Origin: JANQTF01 sp041741415
GTDB taxonomy: Bacteria; Bacteroidota; Bacteroidia; J057
Direction of reading: 5' to 3'
NCBI GenBank assembly: GCA_041741415.1
Contig: JBGSKC010000059.1
Span: 52,388-116,387 of the forward strand
Length of the DNA: 64,000 nt
Position 1 is the stretch's first letter, and each line of letters opens with the position of its first letter. A program made the position numbers and the translations under genes. This document shows, piece by piece, positions 58,006 to 64,000 of the stretch. The notes below the pieces were generated by a model that saw only the letters and a program-made list of their open reading frames with translations, was not told the DNA's origin and made no database searches.

Positions 58006-58096
58006 GAAGTGAGAGGTCAGAAGTCGGAGGGGAGAGGTCGGAGGTCAGAGGTCAGAGGTCGGAAGTCAGATCGGGAGCGGGAAATGGGAGAGGTCG
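58006..58096. repeat. Heptanucleotide tandem repeat, 13 units in register
   Basis: Consensus GAGGTCR. Eight units from 58013 to 58068 are close matches (for example GAGGTCA, GAAGTCG, GAGGTCG); degenerate units continue to 58096, where GAGGTCG recurs in the same register. It abuts the GNAT start codon. The ORF read through it is repeat-encoded and not a gene. Confidence 0.85.
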
Positions 58097-58189
58097 GAGC
58101 TCCGTGGGAAGGGATCCTTTGTCAAAGCTCGGTGGAACGGAGGCAAAACACAAGAAAAAAGGGGGAAGAAGCTGCGGTGGCTGGCAGAT

Positions 58190-58228
58190 AAAAAGCGCCT
58201 GCCCTCCCATAGACTGGAAGGGCAGGCG
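58190..58228 (-). terminator. Intrinsic terminator downstream of the M4 metalloprotease gene
   Basis: Perfect 10-bp stem CGCCTGCCCT (58196-58205) / AGGGCAGGCG (58219-58228), followed on the minus strand by CTTTTTATC. Confidence 0.8.
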
Positions 58229-58248
58229 AAAACAGCGGACGAGCGCTG

Positions 58249-61200
58249 CTAGTTTTTCACAACACTCAGGGTGCGGCGGCCCTGGAGGGTTTGCACATGG
58301 AGGGTGTACACCCCGGCGGGCCAGCGGCTGGTGTCGAGGCTCCAGCTTGCGCTGCCAGCCTGGTGGCGGGGCCAGCTCTCCTCGTGAATCACGCGGCCGG
58401 TGATGTCATACACCTGCAGCGAGCCTCCGCCCGCAGGCAGTTCGTCGATTTCCAGCTCCAGACGATCCTGCACGGGGTTGGGATAGGCGGTGAGCTGAGC
58501 AGTCAGTTCCTTGTCGTTGCTCAGGTTGATGACCCGCTGGCCCTTGGCAATCCAAACGCCCCATTTCGCCTCCGGAATCAGCACAGTGGCCTGGGCCCCG
58601 GCTGCAGGCGCGATCTTGCTGGGCGCCAGCGGCACCACTGCCACCACTTCTACCCCGTTCTGGTCCAGTGCGCTGAAAATGAGCTTGTCGTCATTGTTGG
58701 AATAGGCCGGCACGCCGAGAATGTCCTGGGTAAAGATGGTCTCAACGTCGCCGGTTTCAATGTTGGCGGCCAGCACAGCATACTCATTGGTGTTGGCGTT
58801 GATGAAGTCGAATGCGATGACATTGGGCGAGTTGGTGGAAAATGCCGCATTCCCCACCGAAATGCCAGCATCCAGGTTGGTGAAAATTTTGGTTACCAGG
58901 CCGTCGCCGAAATAACCGGCTCCATTGTCCCACACCCGGATGATGCCGACATCCCAATACTCCCTGTCTTCGCCATTGAGGCTGGTGATGCGGTTGAAGG
59001 CATCATACAACACATACTGCCCGGTGTGATCCCACACAATGGCATCGGCATAGAGCACGTCACCGGTGTTGATGCCCTGGGTGTAGGTAGGGTTGTAGAG
59101 GGTGTATTTGCCCCATTGCTGGAGGGTAAAATCGTAGATCCAGAGGGCAGTGTCGACTTCGGTAGAAACAGCGGCAATGCGGTCGCCATTTTTGGAAATG
59201 GCCACATTGTCCCAAAAGCTGTCGGTGGTGAGCTGCTGCTCAGCCGGGTTGGCCGGGTTGGTGTACAGCGCCCGGATGTTGTTGGTTCCGTCCACGAAAT
59301 AGGCCAGCTCGCCATTGTCGGTGATGCTCATTTTTCGCAAATGGGTCGTGTTGCTCAGGCCCTGGTAGTTGGTGCCAGTTGTGGATGACAGGTAGAGGGT
59401 TCTGGGATCCACGGTGTTCACGTCGGTGCTCACGATGAACTCCTGCCCGGGGTTTGTCGGCACAGTGGGATCGTAGTTGCCGCCGGTGCTGCCGAGGATG
59501 CCCACCTGGTCAAAGGCTGTTTTGGCAGCATTCACCTCTGCTGAGTTGGCCCCGTGCAAATCGGTGGCCGCCTGGATCACCGCGATGCGGGCATCCACAA
59601 ACTGGCTCGACCGGGTGAGATAGGTAGTTAACGCCTTGTAATAAATCTGCTCCGCCTTGGCTTTGGTGGTGGCAGTAGCCAGTTTGTAGAAGGCAAAATT
59701 GGCAATCCCGCTGTTGATGTGGACGCCGCCGTTGTCTTCGGTGCCGTTGTATTTCTCATTCATGTGGCGGGGCTGGTAGCCGTTGTCGTTCAGGCTGCTG
59801 CCGCCATTGTGCGGATCCGACATGCTGCGCAGGGCACCGGAGGGGAAAAACTGGGTTTTCACGACATCTTCGCCGAGCAACCAGTCGTCCCGGTCGATCA
59901 TCACGCCGAAAATATCCGCGAAGGATTCATTCAATGCACCCGACTCGCCCTGGTACTCCAGGTTGGCTGTGGACTGCACCACCCCGTGCGACATCTCGTG
60001 GCCTGCCACGTCCAGCGAGCCGGCCAACGGCTTGAAAGCCTGGCGCCCGTTGCCGTAGAACATCGCCACGCCGTTCCAGAAGGCGTTGTCAAGACCCTGG
60101 CCGTCGTCGTCGGCCACGTTCACAAAGGAATACACATCGCCCTTGTTGCCATTGATAGAATTGCGGGCGAAGGTATTTTCAAAATACAGGTAGGAGAGGG
60201 CCGAATTGTTCTGAGCCGACACCTGCAAGCCAGTCCAGGTGTTGTTGGCGCTCACGATGTCGCTATAGTTGGCGTTGGATGGCGGGTTGTTTTTCCAGTC
60301 GCCGGTGAAAATGAACCCATCCCCGCCGGAAGGCAGGGTGTTTGTCGGGCCGGAGTACATGGAGCGGGAAGCGTCCACGAGGTAGTATCCGCCGCTTGTT
60401 TGAAACACCTGGATGCTTCTGGCCTGGCCATTGAGGTCGGTGCCGGAAGCTGAGGTCGGGCCGATGGAGCAGGTGTGGTCGTAGGAAAGGAGCACTTCGC
60501 CGGTGTGGGCGTCCAGCACATATTCCCAGCGATGCACAAAGGTAGGCCGGGTGGTGATTTCCCAGGCCAGCTTCACCTCGCGCACCTGGCCGGGAACGGC
60601 ATACCAGACCAGGCGGGTCTGCGGGCCTTCGTACAGCAAAATGGCCTGCTGCTCAGCGGTAAATGACTGCACCGGATGATGCTCCGCGACTTCGTCGAGG
60701 GCCAGTTGTGCGGCTGCGGCGGCGTCCAGGGTGGGCTGAGCCGCTCCCGCCAGCCGCGACGGCACCATGAAGCCGTTGATCACGAAGGTGTTGTTGGGGT
60801 AGAGGTGAACGAACACCTGCCCGTTGCGAACGGCAACGCCCTTGTACTGCTGGTCGAAGCGGACATGGGCAATCTGCTGGGCATCCACTTCGGTGTGCAC
60901 GCGTGTGAGCTCCTGCCGGGTCTGCTGGAATGGCAGGATGGGGGTGAGGCTTTCGAGCAGGCGGTAGGCCGCTTCGGTCATGGCTTCGGGAGCCAGGGCG
61001 GTGGGGCTGCTTTCGGGCAGCGGGCCGCGGATCCAGGATGGGGTGCCGAGGCGGGGTTCATACACAACGTCGTAGGTGGCGTGCAGGGCCGGGCCTCCGG
61101 GCTGCTGCAGGGCGTTGAGCCCACCGGGGACGGGCGCAAACGACATGGGCGGCAGGGTGCTGTGTCGCCGGTAGGCGTCGGAAATGTAGGCAGGAACAGG

Positions 61201-61320
61201 GCCTTGCAGGTTCTGAGAGGCTCCTTCCTGCTTTTGTTTTTGCTCAAAAGTGCTGATCCTTTGTTGAGCGAAGGCGATTCCGAGCAGGAATGGGATCAGG
61301 AGTAACAGTCGGCGATTCAT
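58249..61320 (-). CDS. Secreted M4 (thermolysin-family) metalloprotease with beta-propeller and T9SS tail
   Basis: 1023-residue secreted protease. Order: signal peptide (MNRRLLLLIPFLLGIAFAQ), long propeptide of FTP/PepSY type to about residue 270, M4 catalytic domain (about 275-600) with HEMSH at 441-445 and the third zinc ligand in ALNESFADIFG, then about 300 residues of TolB-like propeller sequence (repeated pattern such as ISKNGDRIAAVST, WDHTGQYVLYDAF, YSNNDDKLIFSAL), and a type A T9SS sorting domain (AYPNPVQDRLELEI..VYDITGRVI). The propeller between catalytic and sorting domains is unusual and may bind protein or glycan. Ends at a terminator. Confidence 0.94.
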   Translation of the reverse strand: MNRRLLLLIPFLLGIAFAQQRISTFEQKQKQEGASQNLQGPVPAYISDAYRRHSTLPPMSFAPVPGGLNALQQPGGPALHATYDVVYEPRLGTPSWIRGPLPESSPTALAPEAMTEAAYRLLESLTPILPFQQTRQELTRVHTEVDAQQIAHVRFDQQYKGVAVRNGQVFVHLYPNNTFVINGFMVPSRLAGAAQPTLDAAAAAQLALDEVAEHHPVQSFTAEQQAILLYEGPQTRLVWYAVPGQVREVKLAWEITTRPTFVHRWEYVLDAHTGEVLLSYDHTCSIGPTSASGTDLNGQARSIQVFQTSGGYYLVDASRSMYSGPTNTLPSGGDGFIFTGDWKNNPPSNANYSDIVSANNTWTGLQVSAQNNSALSYLYFENTFARNSINGNKGDVYSFVNVADDDGQGLDNAFWNGVAMFYGNGRQAFKPLAGSLDVAGHEMSHGVVQSTANLEYQGESGALNESFADIFGVMIDRDDWLLGEDVVKTQFFPSGALRSMSDPHNGGSSLNDNGYQPRHMNEKYNGTEDNGGVHINSGIANFAFYKLATATTKAKAEQIYYKALTTYLTRSSQFVDARIAVIQAATDLHGANSAEVNAAKTAFDQVGILGSTGGNYDPTVPTNPGQEFIVSTDVNTVDPRTLYLSSTTGTNYQGLSNTTHLRKMSITDNGELAYFVDGTNNIRALYTNPANPAEQQLTTDSFWDNVAISKNGDRIAAVSTEVDTALWIYDFTLQQWGKYTLYNPTYTQGINTGDVLYADAIVWDHTGQYVLYDAFNRITSLNGEDREYWDVGIIRVWDNGAGYFGDGLVTKIFTNLDAGISVGNAAFSTNSPNVIAFDFINANTNEYAVLAANIETGDVETIFTQDILGVPAYSNNDDKLIFSALDQNGVEVVAVVPLAPSKIAPAAGAQATVLIPEAKWGVWIAKGQRVINLSNDKELTAQLTAYPNPVQDRLELEIDELPAGGGSLQVYDITGRVIHEESWPRHQAGSASWSLDTSRWPAGVYTLHVQTLQGRRTLSVVKN

Positions 61321-61362
61321 GATGTTGACTTGGATTTGGGTGGAAGAATGGAATGCTGATGG

Positions 61363-61803
61363 CTATTCTGTCGGCGCAGTGAGCTGCTTGAGGGCGCGGT
61401 AGTGGTCCCACCATTTGGGATCGGCCTTGGGGTCGTCGCGGCCCCAGGTGATGCGGTTGGTGTCGCCGCCTTCGCGCCATTCGAGGAAGTGGTAGAAATT
61501 GCCGTAGCTGCTGTAGCTGGCCGTGTCGAGGCCCTCGGCTTTGAGCTTGCTGATCCACTCGCGGGCTTCGGCCCGCGGAATTTCCAGCACCAGGGCAAAG
61601 GTGTCGGAGGTGAAGGAGTCGTTTTCGTAGAGCTTGCCGTTGGGCAGGAGGGCGTAGGTCGTGACCGCCCCGGTGAAGCCGCCACCGGCACCAAACCGGA
61701 TCTGGGCCTCCTGGGTCTCCTGAGGCCCGAGCTTGCTGCCCTTGCAGGCGGTTGCCAGAAAGGCCATTCCAGCCACAACAACCAAAAATGATACATATTT
61801 CAT
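61363..61803 (-). CDS. Hypothetical lipoprotein, 146 aa
   Basis: Lipoprotein signal with lipobox ATAC (Cys20) and a small domain with FGAGGGFTGAVTTYALLPNG and a C-terminal WGRDDPKADPKWWDHYRALK segment. Similar short lipoproteins of unknown function occur in Bacteroidota. The frame is open to 61929, but ATG 61803 begins the signal. It lies 42 bases upstream of the M4 protease gene on the same strand and may be co-transcribed. Confidence 0.78.
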   Translation of the reverse strand: MKYVSFLVVVAGMAFLATACKGSKLGPQETQEAQIRFGAGGGFTGAVTTYALLPNGKLYENDSFTSDTFALVLEIPRAEAREWISKLKAEGLDTASYSSYGNFYHFLEWREGGDTNRITWGRDDPKADPKWWDHYRALKQLTAPTE

Positions 61804-62232
61804 CTGTCTGGGTAATGTTGAGGGAAGATAGGAGATTTTTTTGGGTTTTGAGGGGGTGGGAGGTCTCAGAAAGATCAACACGTTTCCAGCCCGGCCAGAA
61901 TCCCCAGGCTGCGAATTTTCAGTTCCCACCGTACGGCCACTTGCTCACAACCTTTGCTCATTTCCATGAAATGGCAGTTTGCTGGACTTCCCTCCGGGAT
62001 CAGGTATTCATTCCGGGCAAATACCAGGCGCACATATTGACCCATGACTTTTTCCAGGGTGCCTGTCGAAGTTTTGCTCGTTGAAGATATTCTTCAGAAA
62101 ATGACACTTCTCCATACCCTTGGCATTGTGGTTCAGCTGTTACCCCCGGCGATGGCACGCCAGCCAGGGCAGGCAAGTTAACCCGGCCCGGGTTGTGGGG
62201 CAAATGGGAGGTTGGGTGAGAGGGTTTTTGTG
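61804..62232. other. Intergenic region at the left edge of the accessory island
   Basis: About 430 bases with no supportable gene. Short ORFs on both strands have no signatures. A VapC-type toxin gene, expected after a DUF2281-like antitoxin, was looked for on the minus strand here and not seen. Confidence 0.5.
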
Positions 62233-62451
62233 TTAGCGCGGCATAGACCTCTCAAATCCCGGCGGGGTCTGGTCGAAATCCGGGGCGATCCGGCCAATGA
62301 GGTCCTTGCCGAAGCCCGCCTGCCGGATGGGTTTTTTGCTGGCAGGAGGCACACTGGCTTCCAGTTGCTTCCAGACAGCCAGGAGCAGCTCCGGCTGGTC
62401 GAGGTGCAGGATCCTGTTGATCAATCCCAGCTTTAGTTCGTCAACGCGCAT
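62233..62451 (-). CDS. DUF2281-like antitoxin protein, orphan
   Basis: 72-residue protein that resembles small antitoxins of the VapB/DUF2281 type: MRVDELKLGLINRILHLDQP at the start (the ELK..LI..I pattern of addiction-module proteins) and KKPIRQAGFGKDLIGRIAPD followed by FD and PGFE, matching the usual FGSxKGxIxMSxDFDxPLxDF tail. A near -7 box (TATATTCG, 62474-62481) precedes it. No toxin gene follows, so it looks like the surviving half of a module. Confidence 0.6.
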   Translation of the reverse strand: MRVDELKLGLINRILHLDQPELLLAVWKQLEASVPPASKKPIRQAGFGKDLIGRIAPDFDQTPPGFERSMPR

Positions 62452-62556
62452 CGCTTCTGTGTTGGGTATCTGCCGAATATACGAAAATGAAGCGATGAGG
62501 CCCAGGAATGTCTGTCAAAATCAAAAAAGCCAGCCAGCCGCGCTCCAACTCCTGCT

Positions 62557-62590
62557 GAAGTGTACCCCAAAAACTGGACAGGTGAATAAG
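62557..62590. mobile_element. IS3-family-like terminal sequence, remnant
   Basis: GAAGTGTACCCCAAAA followed by ACTGGACA resembles the terminal repeats of IS3-family elements (TG..CCCCAAAA..TGGACA). No IS3 transposase or opposite end is present, so this is at most a scar. It lies directly downstream of the DUF433 gene where a toxin gene would be expected. Confidence 0.35.
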
Positions 62591-62635
62591 GTGGACAAAT
62601 TGCAATTTGTCACATGAAAAAGAGAATGCCGTTCG

Positions 62636-62881
62636 CTATCGATACTGGCAGGTTGCCTCAACAAACTTTTCAGGATGAAGCACGATTGTCTGCTCCTCCA
62701 TCTGAAGCAACAAATCCACCTGCTCGCTGGAAACGGAAGGGAAGTCGTGGAGAAATTCTGCGAGGGTGTCTCCGCCGCGCAGGTAGTCAAAGAGATTTTT
62801 CACAGGTACCCGTGTCCCGGCAAAGACGGGGGTTCCACTTTGGATGTCAGGAGAAATGGTAAAGAAGGGCGTGGCATTCAT
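62636..62881 (-). CDS. DUF433 antitoxin-like protein, orphan
   Basis: 81-residue protein of the DUF433 family: ITxSPDIQSGTPVFAGTRVPVK followed by FDYLRGGDTLAEFLHDFP and SVSSEQVDLLL is the standard fold signature. DUF433 proteins are usually the antitoxin partner of a DUF5615 PIN-like toxin encoded immediately downstream; here no such gene follows, and an IS3-like remnant occupies the spot. The frame extends to 62980, but ATG 62881 is the family start. It follows the HNH gene by 95 bases. Confidence 0.82.
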   Translation of the reverse strand: MNATPFFTISPDIQSGTPVFAGTRVPVKNLFDYLRGGDTLAEFLHDFPSVSSEQVDLLLQMEEQTIVLHPEKFVEATCQYR

Positions 62882-62976
62882 TGGCTGAGGAGGTAACGAT
62901 GAGACAACTCTCCCAATATGCAAATTCCGGGGAGTCAATCGGGTGCCGACAGCCAGAAGCGATGGCCGCGCCACCC

Positions 62977-63747
62977 TCAATGCCGGAACCGCTCCTCGTT
63001 GTGATACTTCAGGAATTCAACATCCGGCAAAAACCGGGAGGGCAGGCGGATGGGCTGGTTGTGGTATCTGGCGAAGAACTCAAACGCTTGCGGATCCTTC
63101 TGTTTCAGAATCTGATCGGAGATCTTGATCGTGTATGCCGGGGTGATTGTCAAATAGCCGGATTCAAAGGCTTTGTCGTGGAGTGCGTTGATAGCGATGC
63201 CGTTGCGGGGATTTAAGCGGTTCTTTTCATCCGCACCCCAGGGGCGAATATGCCCCGCGATGAGAAATTCTGGCTGGGCAATGCCCGTGATGCAGCAGGT
63301 GTTGTTATATGCCGCCAGCACCGACCGCCGGAAGAAAGACTGGTTCACCCTGACCTTGACCACCTGCTCCCGGGTGGTTCCCTCCTTGGGCAGTTCTTCC
63401 TCGGGAATCTGGTTGAGGGCTTCGACGGTGGTGTGTTGCCACTGGGCCAGCAGCTTCTCGCTTTCGTAGGGCAGAAGATCCCATTGGTTGAAAAACTCAT
63501 TCCAGATCTCTTTGTCCAATTTGCTGGCGTTGGCCGCACCTTTGATGCCCCTGGCCTGCAAGCTGGGGTCCAAGCTGGCAAAATTCACCAACTTAAAAGC
63601 CACAGACCCAGGGCTGCGACCAATCAAACCCGCCAACTGGATCACCTCATGATTGCCCTGGTGCAAGCGACCAAAAGGCAGCTTGCAGTACAAATTGATC
63701 GCCAGGATCAGCTCCTCTCGGGTCCAAAGGCGTTGGGTGGGGGTCAT
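62977..63747 (-). CDS. HNH endonuclease
   Basis: 256-residue predicted nuclease. The N-terminal 100 residues are helical with an RxWTREELILAINLYCKLPFG start found in many restriction-like HNH proteins; the C-terminal HNH domain (HNH_2 type) runs from about residue 140: CCITGIAQPEFLIAGHIRPW, then NRLNPRNGIAINALHDKAFE, giving the His, Asn and His positions. Such proteins occur as stand-alone modification-dependent or defence nucleases; specificity unknown. It sits between an orphan antitoxin gene and an IS66 end, in mobile-element context. Confidence 0.85.
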   Translation of the reverse strand: MTPTQRLWTREELILAINLYCKLPFGRLHQGNHEVIQLAGLIGRSPGSVAFKLVNFASLDPSLQARGIKGAANASKLDKEIWNEFFNQWDLLPYESEKLLAQWQHTTVEALNQIPEEELPKEGTTREQVVKVRVNQSFFRRSVLAAYNNTCCITGIAQPEFLIAGHIRPWGADEKNRLNPRNGIAINALHDKAFESGYLTITPAYTIKISDQILKQKDPQAFEFFARYHNQPIRLPSRFLPDVEFLKYHNEERFRH

Positions 63748-63893
63748 GGGGGATAGAAATTACCAAATTAGGAATCGTTGGAACTAATTTTCCTATTAAT
63801 AAATCATTCCAAACTTGTCATTGGCAACGCAACCGAATTTTCATATTCTAGGTATCAAAGTATCCGCCCAAGCAACTGCGTATTGCTGCAGAT

Positions 63894-64000
63894 TTATTCT
63901 TGAGTCAAAGATTGAGGCAGCTCGACGGAGGTTGTTTCATCTTTAAAGTTGTAGGGCAGGAGTTCGTGAATGCGGTTGATGGGGTGTGCGGGTAATCGCT
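63894..64000 (-). CDS. IS66 family transposase, C-terminal end only (window edge)
   Basis: The minus strand from the right edge reads ..LPAHPINRIHELLPYN and FKDETTSVELPQSLTQE, then TAA at 63896-63894. The HPINRIxELLP motif is the usual C-terminus of IS66 transposases. The rest of the gene and the element lie outside the window. The IS end may be near 63860-63880 (GTATCCGCCCAAGC), but its terminal repeat cannot be confirmed without the other end. Confidence 0.75.
   Translation of the reverse strand, partial: RLPAHPINRIHELLPYNFKDETTSVELPQSLTQE

Noticed and set aside
58006..58096. Tandem repeat considered as a CRISPR array
   Set aside because: Units are 7 bases with no spacers; no cas genes are present.
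58009..58191. 60-codon ORF rich in Arg, Gly and Glu
   Set aside because: It is a translation of the heptanucleotide repeat.
62000..62203. 67-codon minus-strand ORF as the missing toxin of the DUF2281-like antitoxin
   Set aside because: No PIN acidic residues or other toxin signature in its sequence.

Overview
The window looks like chromosomal DNA of a Bacteroidota bacterium of moderately high GC (roughly 55%), probably a member of the Saprospiria (Haliscomenobacter/Lewinella-like). Reasons: exported proteins with type IX secretion (T9SS) C-terminal domains, DUF4270, DUF2480 and DUF6069 proteins, the neighbourhood panD-panC-half glycogen synthase-DUF4270-glmS, a bacterial GGGP synthase, an Rpn nuclease with a G-K-E rich tail, and promoters with the Bacteroidota -7 element TAnnTTTG. 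The clade is inferred from gene content; no rRNA or tRNA gene was seen.

Layout. 0-2 kb: selenium operon mnmH-selD (selD runs off the left edge). 2-3.8 kb: hflX and a DUF2480 gene, divergent from it. 3.8-10 kb: a minus-strand envelope block (two glycosyltransferases, GGGP synthase, lipoprotein, FAH-family hydrolase, M23 peptidase). 10-15 kb: a solitary nuoN, then a PstS-like lipoprotein and a TPR protein closed by a strong terminator. 15-19.5 kb: nuclease-like EEP protein, DEAD-box-type helicase, acidic protein, scpA. 19.5-26 kb: ECF sigma factor with a membrane partner, a PIN nuclease / HTH-ImmA peptidase pair, a secreted caspase-like protein, and a LuxC-type acyl-CoA reductase. 26-29.7 kb: a DUF5060 T9SS protein and a ferredoxin. 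29.8-38.5 kb: gatB, rsmI, a DMT transporter, an internally duplicated protein, ankyrin protein, kynureninase, LolD-like ATPase, a thioesterase, MarR and DUF6069. 38.7-44.5 kb: Rpn nuclease, TetR, two small lipoproteins, M20 amidohydrolase, lysophospholipase-like hydrolase, FKBP lipoprotein. 44.7-48.7 kb: PPi-type phosphofructokinase, M20 hydrolase, ComA-like phosphosulfolactate synthase, acyltransferase. 48.9-57.6 kb: SBBP-repeat protein, DUF1415, glmS, DUF4270, half glycogen synthase, panC, panD. 57.6-61.8 kb: GNAT acetyltransferase behind a heptanucleotide repeat, a large M4 metalloprotease with T9SS tail, a lipoprotein. 61.8-64 kb: accessory DNA with two orphan antitoxin-like genes, an IS3-like end, an HNH endonuclease and the 3' end of an IS66 transposase.

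Most of the window is ordinary housekeeping and envelope DNA. The parts that reward a second look are the HTH-ImmA/PIN pair with an inverted repeat around its promoter, the heptamer repeat abutting the GNAT start codon, the MarR palindrome, the repeated promoter layout that predicts leaderless mRNAs, a pair of related intergenic palindromic elements, and the scarred island at the right end. I did not find a clearly new multi-gene system; the HTH-ImmA/PIN module is the best candidate. No CRISPR array was seen.
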